NCBI GenBank assembly: GCA_000827495.1
Contig: KN817574.1
Location: 118,052-182,051 of the forward strand
Source: Hypholoma sublateritium FD-334 SS-4
Taxonomy: Eukaryota > Basidiomycota > Agaricomycetes > Agaricales > Strophariaceae
Length of the DNA: 64,000 nt
Direction: 5' to 3'
Below, in pieces: positions 23,211 through 34,980 of this stretch. The position numbers and the translations under genes were made by a program. The notes under the pieces were generated by a model, which saw only the letters and a list, made by a program, of their open reading frames with translations, ran no database searches and was not told the DNA's origin. Position 1 is the stretch's first letter. Each line of letters begins with the position of its first letter.

Positions 23211-25541
23211 TCAGGCTCCCAGGTTGATATGAACCCCTTTGACTTGCGTGTAGCTACGTTGACGTAAGACTGCGTCCCAAAAATAAAATGTTGATAATAC
23301 ACGCACGTAGCTAGGGCGTATTCCCCTCCTTCCCGACCCATTCCAGACTGCTTGTATCCACCGAAAGGAGCAGCTGTGTCAGGAACTTGCGCGCAATTGA
23401 CCTGAGAATAATATTGAGCCATGCTTCAGCCGAGGGAGGGGAGAAATGCATACCCAAGCAGTTCCAGCTTCGATGGCACTAGATATGCGAATGGCGCGGG
23501 TGATGTTCTCAGTAAAAATATGACATGCCAAGCCATATTCCGTGTCGTTTGCTTGTTCAATCACCTCTTCCTCGGTATTGAATTTGATAAGGGTGCAAAC
23601 GGGGCCAAATATCTCGTCGCGGACGAGCTTCATGTCGGAGTGAACATCAGTGATAATGGTGGGCTTGATGAAGTAGCCTTCGTTGCCGTGCCTCTCACCC
23701 CCTAGAAGAACTTTGGCACCTTGGGACTTGCCTGATTCGATGTAGCTCATAACACGCTGCAAGTGTGATATGCTGCGTCAATAATCATGTCATTGGATTA
23801 GAGCTCGAAAAGGGCTCATACATTGAATTGAGTTTGAGAGATTTGGGGACCATGTAGCGTCCCTTCAGCAAATGGGTCGCCAGTATTCTCCGTGAGCCCT
23901 TGCGCAACTTGAACAAACTTCTCTAAAAAGGCATCATAGATGCCTTCCTGCACAAAAATACGAGAACCGGCTGTGCATACTTGTCCTGGTCAAATGAGAG
24001 AGCTGTTAGGATATACAGCGTGTATAGAGGAGGTGAACGGACCCATATTGGCGCTAAAGTATCAAGACGGTGAAAGTCATTAATTTCAGTACCATCTTTA
24101 CATGATTATACACTCACAAAATTCCTTGCGACGTCCATCTGACTGCCTTCTCTAGATCGGCATCATCGAACACAACAGAAGGACTTTTTCCGCCCAATTC
24201 GAGAGTCACATCCTTCAGATTCGTTTCTGCGGAGGCTTTCAAAATCTTGCGGCCGACAACGGTGCTACCAGTGAACGCAATCTTGCGAATACGAGGGTGC
24301 TCGCTGAGTGCTTGTCCAACCTCGTCACCTGGAAGCATGACGGATGAGTACACGTTTGCACTGAAAGGTATGATGGATAACCACTGACCGTATCCATTAA
24401 TGATATTGACGACGCCTGGCGGGAACCCAGCTTCGGTGACGAGCTCTGCCATCTTAAGTGCGCTCAAAGGCGTGATCTCCGATGGTTTGAGAATAACGGT
24501 GTTGCCAGCAGCAAGTGCGGGTCCAATCTTCCATGTGAGTAGGAGCTATACATAGAGAATGTGATGAAAACTCTCCGGCATAATTCTGGTTGGGGCTTCG
24601 TACCAAGGGAAAATTCCATGGAACAATCTGGCCCTGTAAAACGAAACAGGCAGATTAGTTGCTTCTTCTACCCAATTACGCAGATATATGACGAACAACG
24701 ACACCGTAGGGTTCATGCCTCGAATATATAAACTTTGAATCTGTCGTCTGGGAGGGAATAGAATCAGTTGCCTCGGTATTCTAGAGCACTTATACACGTA
24801 CTTCTATTGTTTTACCTTGTATCTTATCCGCCCATCCGGCGTAGTAGCGAATAGTGCTGATCGCAATATCTAAATCCCAGTACTTTGTCACGCCAAATAC
24901 TTTGCCTTTGAACATGAAATAGTCTCAGAACTTCCGAACACACCAAGGCATGAAAGATGACACACCTGAATTCAGTGCCTCCAGAGCCGTCAATGCATCG
25001 ATGTCCCGCTCCATAAGTTCAGCGAGTTTATACAGTAGCCTGCCGCGCTCGCGGCCAGAGCAGTGCAGCCCCCAGCTAGTCTTGTACGCCTAATAAAAAG
25101 GTATTGTGTTTAGCATTTTTTCGAGCACATATCAAACATTGGAGCCTACCTCCTCCGCAGCCTTGACAGCCACATCGACATCCTGGCTCGTTCCGATAGA
25201 AACAGCCGTGATAGCCTTTCCCGTCGCTATCATGAAGTGCTGATAAGTCACTTCCGTATACGCTACATCTTATGCTCACCACATACCGGGGTTGGTAACT
25301 CTGAGTGAAAGACGGTATGTCAATCTAGTTTATACACAACAGTCAAAAAGGAACTAACTCGATAGTCTTCCCTTCTGCGGGATCGATCCATTTATTTCCG
25401 ATGAAGAGTCTGCATGTAAATATTTGAAAGTAATGAGCGAATTTATATCAAGAAATCTAGCTCGTTCACTCACCCAGTATTGATAGTGACGACGCCGCTG
25501 TAGACGGGAGTCTCGAACTTGTGGGTGTAAGTTGCTGGCAT
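23211..25541 (-). CDS. Aldehyde dehydrogenase, NAD(P)+-dependent, 500 aa
   Basis: Fifteen exons: 25541-25474, 25409-25359, 25300-25287, 25226-25150, 25089-24966, 24905-24802, 24747-24697, 24633-24604, 24545-24389, 24328-24118, 24053-24043, 23985-23822, 23756-23454, 23401-23307, 23253-23211. All introns are 52-65 nt and the phases add up to exactly 500 residues, the family's usual length. PWNFPL and [19 protein letters not shown] form the cofactor pocket. [11 protein letters not shown] and [10 protein letters not shown] carry the general base (about E269). [10 protein letters not shown] carries the catalytic cysteine (about C303). DEIFGPV and [15 protein letters not shown] follow, and the end is [14 protein letters not shown]. 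It oxidises aldehydes to acids, probably in the cytosol since no targeting peptide is visible; the substrate is unknown. Exons 3 and 11 are only 14 and 11 nt. Confidence 0.95.
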
Positions 25542-26794
25542 GGCTTCTAATCTGTGAGGGGGGAATGGGGCAACAAATACAAATGCAATCGCGCTTTATA
25601 ACCAATGCGAATATCGTATATACCTGAAAAGATACGGCATTTCGTAGGCTAGAAGGGAAAAAAACCAGGTTTCACGGACCGAATCGGTGTCATACTATTG
25701 CATTACAACCAATCATGATCAAACAGAAGTGCTCCACGTTAGTTTTCAATGTGGAGTTTGCGGCGGTGGGACGGCAGTGGTGGAAGGGATGAACGTCTTC
25801 ATTCTATATGGATAATGCCATTCATTTCTGAACTTTATCATGCAGTCTTGCTAAGTGCGTGAGCAGAGAGAATCCATTTCTTGCGTCCTGACGTACAGGT
25901 GACCACCAACGAGGTCAGGGTTATCAAGGAATGGCTATATTGAGATCGGATGAAAAGGCTAACAATCATTGGTAGACTGGCATCACCGACAGGGGTAGCA
26001 AAGGATCTTTGGTATAGTGTTCGAGACAGAGTCCAACCATAAAGAGGAGCCTATGAAATACAGCTTCACCGCATACACAGATCTATAGTAGTCTGTTCAC
26101 GAGGCGCCCAGTACCGATAGAGTCAACAAGATGTCCGCCGAAGATAAGCGGAGCAAGACCAGCACACGTTGATATCTATGGTAGTGGGACTCGATGGTGA
26201 TGGCACTGGCGGTCATCAAATTGCATAAATAGACAAACACCCACTGTACCTGGCGAGCAGGAAGGCGCAAAACGACACGGTTTCCAGCATGTAGAACAGA
26301 AGACTGTCGGAGGCTAGGAGACTCCAAGTTGCACAGGCCGCAAGCTCGAGAGGGAGATAGAGAGCGGAAACAGACCCGCATGGCAGAAGTTAAGAATGTG
26401 GCCAAGCTTGTACTTATAGGGTGATGGATACGGCAACGAATCGCGACAGAGACTGATCCAGATATAGATAGAACGGGCAATTGCAAGTGGCGAGAGCAGG
26501 CGCGTGGTGCAGATGTGTGGCTTGATGAATGTTGAACCCACAGTCCGATGGTACAGGAGTGCCGGCCTACAAGTAGGGTTAGAAGATATACCCAGGTATC
26601 ACCATGAAGATGAATCATGAAGATGAATCAGGAAGCCTCGCGAAAGCAGAGGAAAAAGGACGCTAACTGGTTCCCAAGGAACAAGCTAAGTTCATATGAA
26701 ATCACCTCTCAGCGCATCAAGACTAAATCAGAATAAGCAACAGATCGAAAAGTTATTAGTGTAACACACCTAATCACCCGACACGCAAATGCGA
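25542..26794. other. Intergenic about 1.25 kb, no gene seen
   Basis: A 173-codon minus-strand frame (26097-26618) shows no motif and no flanking exon, so it is not called. The stretch holds the promoter of the aldehyde dehydrogenase at its left end. Confidence 0.45.
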
Positions 26795-29079
26795 TTACCA
26801 ACCAAAAAGCTGTCTCAACATGCGATAGCTGAGGGGCTTCGACTCTATGGGGCGAGGGAGCACGATACTGGCGTCGTGATATTCTGCGGTGGGTACGGCG
26901 CCAGGCAGAACTTTGAGCACCGTCCCTGGGCCGAAAGTCCACCTCTGCAGTTGACGCTGCTCGCGCTCAGCAGCATGTAGGGTGTCGGCGGAGTTCTCTG
27001 TGGGAAGAGCCTTCGCGGAGTCGAGAAGTGCGGGTCCGGGGGCGTCACCAGAGTCGAGGAGACGAATACAACGGTATCGTCGCCTATCTCGCCTCATGAT
27101 AACAAATTGACGCTCGGAAAGTAGGATAGGTATATCTTGAGGCGTAGGCGGCGGTGTCGATGGTAAACACATGGAAGAGGGTGATTCTGCCCATGTTGGT
27201 GTTCTGGGAGTAAAGGAAAGAGCGTCTACGTTCTCTCTGTTGCTCCCAGGCGGGCTCGCTGGGGTGGTGATCTCGGCAAATCTGGCAGTGAAAGGCTCTT
27301 CAGCAGATCGCGTTGATGGATTATCGCGCAATATAAGTTTCGCACCCAGAGTCAATCTGACAGGCGAAAGGGTTTCTTTCGTCATCTGGGGTGGAATATT
27401 CGAGTCGACGGTTGATAAAGGAAAACGCGTAGGCATCCAATTTGTGTTGTTGGTAGGAGTGTTAAGCATGAGCATCGTAGCCGGGCTGTTCTCCTTCTCG
27501 CTCGGCGACGCTGGGCCATTCGGTGCCAGTTTGCGATCTTGCGTATGCCCCAATGGAGCCGGCCTAGGCGATCGTACCGGACCGTCGCAGTCTATCATCA
27601 ACCATTCACATTTGCGTTTACGAGGAAAGAATGATCTTTACTGACCAGGAAGATTAACTTTATTTCCTTCCGGGGACGCAGATGATACAGAGCTCATCTT
27701 CTCGTCCTCGATCGCTGAGACATTTTTCATCGATTCTGCAGCTGGGGGTCCGTGACTAGACGAGGCCTGTCTTCGTTCTGTGGCAAGGGTGCGGGATAGG
27801 ATGGCGCTTCCTGGCTATTGTTCTTCTGGCGTGTAATCCTGTCGAACCGAAGTTGTAATACCTTCATGACACAATTAGCGGTGAGGCGCGCTAAAGGCTT
27901 CCCATCCGCGTCTAAATTGGGCTCCCGAGCCGCAGAAACAGACACCGAGGGCTCTGAGGAGCTACTAGGACCAGAAGTCGTATGGAGTTCAAAGATGTTG
28001 CATTTCGAGTTGGTGGTGTTCCGTTTCTGCGCGAGTTCAAGAGATGGGGAGAGTGGTAACGATGCATCAGCATTAGGCCTAAAGCATGGACGCAGCTCAT
28101 TTAGACACAAATCGTCCAAATTGAATTCAGATGACGGGCCTGAATGTGTCGAAGTAAGTGGCGATAAAGCACAATCAGCAGTTTCTTCGTGGGAAGGTGT
28201 AGCCGGTGTAGTAGGTTGGCGCTCTGAGCAGACAGATGAAGCAAAACTGCTAGACACTTCGACGTCAGACGAAGTAGCAAGTTCGACATTCGACGGGGGA
28301 AGGCAGATTTGAGTGGAATCAGCCTTCGCATATTGACCAGATTCGCTAGTGGCGGAATTAGATTCAAACAAATCAAGGATTCGGGATCCCTCGGTCATAT
28401 AGGCAATATTCATGTGGCTAGAGAGATAGTCGAGAACGGGTGATGTCGATAAATGAATGTGAGCGGGTTCGCTCGGGGCTTCCGAAAAGGTGGGCCATGT
28501 TCCCGTTTCGGTGTGCAGGATAGGTTGAATTGTTTCGTGGGGGGACCTGGCAACCTGAGACAAGGGGAGTACATCGAAGCTTTGCAAACCGAGAGAGGGT
28601 TCGTGTTCCATATGAATGAAATTGTCTGATGCGCGAGGGGAGATGAATGGCAAAAAATCTGGAAATGCAGGTTCAGGAGCAGGGACTGCGGCGGTCATGT
28701 CTCTGTCGACTTCCATGGGAAAGTCGTCGTCGTCGAGGGTGTCCATAGGGATAATCACAGATAGATTGCCATAATTCGTGTAATAGCCGCCACCACGGTC
28801 ATCGACTTCCATGAACTCTGCTGGAACAGGATCGCATTCCATGTGATGGCCACTGATTGAGGTTGAGAGTGGTAGGGAGTCCTGAATCCGAAAATTGGAT
28901 AGAACGCCTTGTGGGAAAGCAGCTGTAGCACTGATGGATTCGGATACAACGAACGGATGATAGTGGTTGTATACCAGGGAGTGATCCCCCAGAACTGCGT
29001 CAGGATGAATCCGCTGGATATCGACGGTCTTGGCTTGAGGTTTGTAGTTGGTTATGGCCATATTCTTCAACCTCTGCAT
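26795..29079 (-). CDS. Disordered Ser/Pro/Thr-rich protein, 727 aa, function unknown
   Basis: Three exons: 29079-27862, 27814-27646, 27591-26795, with introns of 47 and 54 nt. Read singly the first and third look like separate genes, but the small middle exon joins them in frame (NCVMK to PGSAILSRTLATE, then NKVNLP to DCDGPVRSPRP). The protein is dominated by S, P, T, D and E with no globular domain until the last about 110 residues (RQFVIMRRDRRRYRCIRLLD, RQLQRWTFGPGTVLKVLPG, ending YRMLRQLFGW), which look folded. It is not recognised. A regulatory or scaffold role is a guess. The start is the first ATG after an in-frame stop; a second ATG lies six codons on. Confidence 0.7.
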
Positions 29080-31076
29080 GATGATTCAGAAAAGGCGGTT
29101 GTCGATGAATGACGAATATGTGTTTGTATCGTCAGGTCTGAAGGGAAAACGACGGCGGGTTTAGTTTATATCGAGAGCAAGCTGCCGGTGCCGGTACGGA
29201 TGATCGACATTGAGATCGTACCAGTGAGCCGGAGTGTCTAGGCGCAAGGGTAAAAATCGCGAAATGCTGGAAAACTCTGGTTTTAGGGGTCGTCCTCGAA
29301 AGTTGAAGGTGAAAAGTAGTTACCGTCATCGTTCTGTCGCAGTTTTCGATCAGTTATCGAGGAATCTGTCGCCCAACAAATTGAAAACGATGTCCACATG
29401 GTTCAACCGACTTGCAGGGTGATGAATGTAATATCTCGTCTATGCGCATCCTACGTAGGATTTGAAAACGTCATGCATATTCTGCGGCAGTGTCAGCACC
29501 GACTAGTATGTTCCTAGTTGTTTAGAAAATTGGGCTGACCATATTAAGGGAGGGTGTTGTCCATGAATCACGAACAGGTAGTTAGTCGTTCACGATGGAG
29601 AATATCGTAGTGAGATTCAAGTGATGAATTAAGAGCCAAGCGATGCGGACATAAATTCTCACGATATTAAAACCGTTCAACGAAATTAGCGTACACGTGG
29701 CAGAGATGCTCACTCCTGCGCCCACCAGCACAGGCCCCGCCAGCGCCAATTCCGAAACAGCTGCCGACAGGCTCGCGACAGCGCTCAGCAGGCCCATCAT
29801 GGAATCGAGTTTCTGCAGATGCGCGCCCCGCAGCTATGGCGAACCCAATTGAAGGTCTGCGGTGTACTCGCCGCGATAACTCCTGCCATTCCCTTCCTGC
29901 CGCTCTGCGCTTGCTCCGTGTTATTCTGCGTCTTCCTAATAGTTTGTGCAGAAATTTACAGATACAGAAAAACTCCATGATCTGGACCTGGTCACTGGTG
30001 GCCATGGACGAACCCTCGAAACGTCTCTCATTCCGCAATCCGGGTTCTCTCTCCTTCAAATCCGGTAATACTAATTCTTCCACGAGCCCAATCACAGAAC
30101 GTTCAGTACGGTGCGCTTCATCATCATGGGCACTAACCTATATCTCTACACAGTAATGCGTCCCTTCAAGCTCTACAGAAGGTGCTTAAAATGGGCCAGA
30201 CATACTCCCGAAGACATTGATCAAATCAGAATATCTCCTTACTCATGTCCCCCTTTCGACCAAGCGGGCGTGGAACGAAACGTGCGCTCTATTTCTTGCT
30301 AATGCAGCAAACCTCCGCGTTAACTTCCTGAATATATCAAGAATAGCGTGCGCGGCAGATACTGGGCCCGACTTTTACCTGTACGACCTATTTTGAATGC
30401 AGCTTTTCTTGTTTCCCATTGATCTAACTCTAAGTTCGGAACACCAAGCCTGATATATGGATCTGAACGACGGGGGACGAGGAGGGGTGCCCCATGACTG
30501 TTTTTCTCACACACGAGGCTGGATATGGAGTGCCGAGAGCGTGCACTCATGCGCATTCTATTAGCATCTGTGGACCCTCCTTCAGCCGAACTCGGAGAGC
30601 GCGTTTTCGGCGTTGAAATTAATCAGGTTCTTCGAAGCAAAAACGGAACAAGAATGGACTCCCGATAGTACGACGAGACCAAGGCATCTCTAGCCTTTCT
30701 TGTCTCGTCAAGCTCTCAGATTCCAGATTTAAGCCCTGGTTTAGTCAGGCGCAACTTTGACATCTGTGACAATCCCAGCGTTTTAGAGGAGTAGATGAAT
30801 AATATTGCTATCAACAGTGTTTATGCGGTGTTTGCTATCTCCGTGCTTAATGTCTCTCCGTCGTCGATATGTCATGAATGGAACATGCGGAAGTTAAATA
30901 ATGCAGGGTTTTAGAGATATTGAATGGCGGTAAGTAATCAGTCCAATTGGACAGCATCTCGCATCGCTTTGTGCTTGGTTTGCCCAATTTTTGAAGTCGC
31001 GCACCGATTACGATCTATCAAAGCCTTTTAGCGACCAAGAAGAAACACTTACAGATATGTATACTCACCGCGTCGT
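29080..31076. other. Intergenic about 2 kb, no convincing gene
   Basis: Several short frames occur. A minus-strand patch at 29,580-30,100 has GC-rich codons (GLLSAVASLSAAVSELALAG) that might belong to a small or decayed gene, but I could not join exons. Confidence 0.4.
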
Positions 31077-32377
31077 CTATGAAAGAGTATGCATCAACAA
31101 CCGCTCCTCTTCTTCTTCTTTTGGGGGAGGCGGTGGCGGATGGTGAGTGGCCTTTTTCTTCACCCACGCAATAGCATTTTTGGCGCTCCAGTTCTTGCTA
31201 AATTTAAACAGACCGGCACTCTTTCCGAAAATGCGCTCGCTGCGCACGCGATGTTCCTCGTCTACAACGATGAACACAGCTGAGAGTGAAGTGAAAACGG
31301 ATGCGAGCGTCGTGCTTGCCACGATCATGAACATGATGATCATCTGGAGCTTGGCTGCTTGTTGGACGGATGCGCCGCCAAGAAGTGCGCCCGTCATCAT
31401 GCCGGGGATAGATATTATACCCAGCACGCTAGGGAGGTAGTCGAGGGATGAGCCAGCTGGAATAAATGACGGCGAAGTACGCTCACCTCATGCTATTGAT
31501 GGGCGGCGTCAATGCGAGCTTCAGAGCCTGCACTACGATAGGGCGACAAGCTTCCATCCGCGTCGCGCCAAAAGCAAGGTATATTTCGGTTTTGTCCCTA
31601 TTTTCTCTGCAGTGCGGTGCGTTAGTTCGAGAATTGAGCAGGCGCAGTTTCCGGTCATACGCACTGTAGCTCCTTAAGGACATAGCCGACTGCGACAACT
31701 ATCCCCGAGATCGTTTGCCCGCACAGCATGCCCACAATTGGAACTACAAGGTATAGTATGAGATCTCTCTGAGCTCTCGCTGTTCATTAGTCTTGACGTA
31801 CTGTATTGCATTGGTGTCCAGAATGGGCGGATGCTCATCGCGAAATAGGCGCCAGTGATCGAAATCGGTATTGTTGAGCCCAGCATGCCAATCAAGACCA
31901 CTGGAAACTGCACACTGCGGATAAGCAAATGTCGTGTCAGGGGTTTGTGTACCGTACCATGTGCTGGAATCTACGCGCAGATTTGTTCACAACTAATGAA
32001 GCACTTTGTGAGACGCAGCGAAGGCCACAATATCTGGAATATACCTGTCTCGAATGTACCCAGTAGGTTGAGTACGACTGCGCGACTAATGAGAGTCTGC
32101 ACGAAAGAACTAAGGAGGATGACTCACAGCAGATCATGGCGACCATCCATGGATTTTTCTTCTCGAAGACTTGATTAAGGATCGTGGCGACAACAGCTAG
32201 TTGGCCTATGCACCGCAAGGCAGACACCAAGAGTGAGATGCCAATACCCAGCTTGAAGATGCTGGACACCCCAATATCGAACAAGATGAACGCCAGCCCG
32301 ATAGCTACGTTGATCCAAGTTAGCTCCGGCTGCGTGCCATCGGAGACGCCAGGAATGGTGATGCTGGCGTCCGACAT
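31077..32377 (-). CDS. UPF0014/FetB-type membrane transporter subunit, 324 aa
   Basis: Seven exons: 32377-32128, 32077-32045, 31992-31958, 31907-31802, 31743-31665, 31606-31487, 31428-31077; introns are 50-58 nt. The protein starts MSDASITIPGVSDG and then has several membrane spans. Family landmarks are RCIGQLAVVATILNQVF, VLNLLGTFETVVNKSARRFQ, FPVVLIGMLGSTIPISITG, PIVGMLCGQTISG, FGATRMEACRPIVVQALKLA, and SVLGIISIPGMMTGALLGGA. Bacterial FetB works with an ATPase in iron export, and plant relatives (ALS3/STAR2) in aluminium tolerance. In fungi the role is not established, so metal transport is an inference. The C-terminal tail is soluble with a PPPPPPKEEEEE stretch. No partner ATPase is next to it. 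Confidence 0.88.
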
Positions 32378-34448
32378 CGTAGATGCTTTCAGCCTATATT
32401 GATGAGAAAGGCTGGCGACGAAGGAGCACGACCGAGATGGTGGGGTACGCTCAAGCTGCGGCTTTTAAGAGTGCCTTGCAGCTTTCAATTTGATCAGGCG
32501 TGAGTTTATTAATATATTCAAATCTAATAATAGAGACAACCCTAGGCGCCTCGTGCGCCCGTCATGGAAGGGTTTCCACATGACACCAGACGGTTCTCTC
32601 TCCCAAGGCATCGACCGTGGCGGCTTTGTATTTTATCTATGTCATCCGTACTCTGGAAATATGGATAGCTATACCCACGGCCTATTTATCCTGAAAATCA
32701 TCGAATATACTTCGTTAGATAAGAGAATTGGTCACTGGTCACGAGACGTGACGACGAGTTCTATCCGTTACTATTATCAATATTGTCTTATGTTGCAAAC
32801 TCGGCTGATGAAGGACGTATGTTGGAATAAGTACTAAGCATGTACTACATTTATGTATCGCATTTGCCTCGCCTTCACCCACCTCCACACTTGCGTTGCC
32901 TTGAGGGGCTATTATTTCCGGAGCCGCTATGTCGCAAATTTAGAAAGTGCTTTATAATCAACAACGCTTTCATTATGAACGTCACGCACACCTTATAATT
33001 TCATATGTCCACTTCTACTGATTATTATACCACCAAACAACTGGGAGACATCAACATAGTACAATATCATATTATTTCATTGTTATTTTTACAAAAAGGT
33101 ACCTGCGAAGCTGTGAATGACACTCTGCGAATCGCGTGACATTATAAGGCAAATGCTATGTCACGGGAATTGATTACAATTTGTCCTTCAGTTCACTGGG
33201 GCTCTATAACAATTATAAACTCATATATACTTATAAAAGTACTATAACACACATATGGGCAAGTTTGAGGGAGAGTGAGCAGAAATTATGGGAGATATGC
33301 AATTATAAGGTTGAGCGTGATGTTCGTAATCAAAGCGTTGTTGATTATAAGGCACTTTCTAAATTTGCGACATACCGTTCTATAAATAGTCCACCAACGT
33401 TTGTGCGCACCACTGGGACGCCGCCGATTACAAATGCCTATCCATAAGGCACTCCTTCTTTCCTCCTTCTAGAAAAAAAGTGTAAAGATTACTCCGTGGG
33501 AGATGTCGCAACACATAAGGAGAGATATTAATGGTGAAAGTTCATGCCGCTGCGCTATTTCCTGTGGAGGTGCGGCAAGATTGCAAAAATCGTCAATAGA
33601 AAATCGGTCACTGGCAAGCTTGTCAAAGTTTGTTTGTGGCATACACCACGGTCACTCGTTGGGACTAGTCGAGCAAGACTTGTCCAAGGTGAGTATCCAG
33701 TTGTCTTCGCGAGTCTCATTGCAATTTGCGAGGTTCATAGGAACGGAATGCCGAGACGCTGCCAAATAGCCTGGGGTGAATTTTGCCTGTGTAGTACGAT
33801 TTGCGGCCCATCCGGTTTCCGTGCGTAAGCCTGTCACCCACCTTCAAGAGACCGCGGCGCGAGTGAAAGCGTATCTTAGACTCTACTCACAATTTGAACT
33901 ACATCATGCTTTGTCGAGGGGTGAGAGGCTGAGAGCGAATTATCGCGACGGGAGCGGCGCGATATGTGACTGCCAACCTGAATGTGGCCGCTCCTCAGTG
34001 GAAGGACTAAGAAAAATTATACTCTGGCGTCCATAGGCGTCCATGTCATAATCACGTATAACCGAAGGAACCGAGGAGGCAGTGTATTATACAGCTGTGT
34101 TGATGCTTTTGATGGGGATGTGCCTGCCGGAAGCAAGCCGAGCGCATATTTGTGGGCAATAAAATGGACTTTTATGGCAGTTAGTTTCTTTTATGGATCC
34201 AAGCGTCCGAGAGGGATGCCACTCATCAAAATCCAGCTGCACTTCATCACGCTTAAAAGTTGAAGCGAAAGATAGGCATTTATGTAAATCAAGTCAATAC
34301 ACCGGAAAATCATACTCAAATCATACTACTAGTACAACTAGTCAAACAAAAATGCTGGTATATGTCATAGTCATAAAGTTCAGTCAAATCCCAGTCTTAG
34401 GTACGTTCCGGGCACGGGTCAATTCAATATATTGGGAAAGCGGCGTAT
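32378..34448. other. Intergenic about 2 kb, AT-rich, no gene seen
   Basis: Many short plus-strand frames, none with motif or splice structure. The stretch between 33,500 and 34,040 is moderately open on both strands but unrecognised. Confidence 0.45.
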
Positions 34449-34906
34449 TCAAAGGTTGACGTTAATCGGAGTGCAGCCAAGGGCAACAATGCCGTCTAAA
34501 ACAAGCATATTAGCAAAGGATATATGTCAAGAATATAATCACTGTGGTAGCATACTGAAGGAGTTGTTGGTGCAGCAGACGGGTTGCGCAATGCTATTGC
34601 CAAAGGAACTCAGGGATCTGCCATTCGTATATATATAGGCGGAGCATACCAAGAGGTTCCCGAGACGCCGACGACCGTGATGGGGCTGCAGGTCACACCA
34701 ACGGGGATGGCCAGACCCTGTAGGACAATCCCCAAGAGAGAGAGGAGACCGGACAGCGAGGCCGAGTCGGATTGCTGCACGCTCTGGCAGCACTGCGCGG
34801 AACCGGTGTTGCACTGGTTGGACCCGGCCCCTTGGGGGGTAGGGGTGGCGGCAGCAAAGGTTACGAGAGCGAGAGCGACAACGGCGGAGAGCTTGAGGTA
34901 TTGCAT
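34449..34906 (-). CDS. Class I hydrophobin, copy 1, 113 aa
   Basis: Three exons: 34906-34650, 34593-34556, 34495-34449, with introns of 56 and 60 nt. Signal peptide MQYLKLSAVVALALVTFAAA. The mature part has the eight-cysteine pattern: NQC, QCC, VTC, SWC, VCC and LGC, the two CC pairs being cysteines 2-3 and 6-7. Spacing between them fits class I. Hydrophobins are secreted and self-assemble into amphipathic films on hyphae and spores. The second copy at 49.1 kb has the same exon lengths (257, 38 and 47 nt) and closely similar protein and promoter. TATA is 74 bp upstream in both. Both copies look intact. Confidence 0.95.
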
Positions 34907-34971
34907 ATTGGAGTAGATGGCTGGAATATTGCGTGTTTATTTGAGTGAAGAGATTCCAGTGCATTTCTTGG

Positions 34972-34980
34972 CCTTTTATA
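34972..34980 (-). promoter_or_regulatory. TATA box of hydrophobin copy 1
   Basis: TATAAAAGG on the minus strand, its first base 74 bp from the ATG. It is embedded in a region of about 200 bp that is shared with the promoter of copy 2. Confidence 0.65.

Noticed and set aside
26097..26618. 173-codon minus-strand frame
   Set aside because: No recognisable motif, signal or partner exon.
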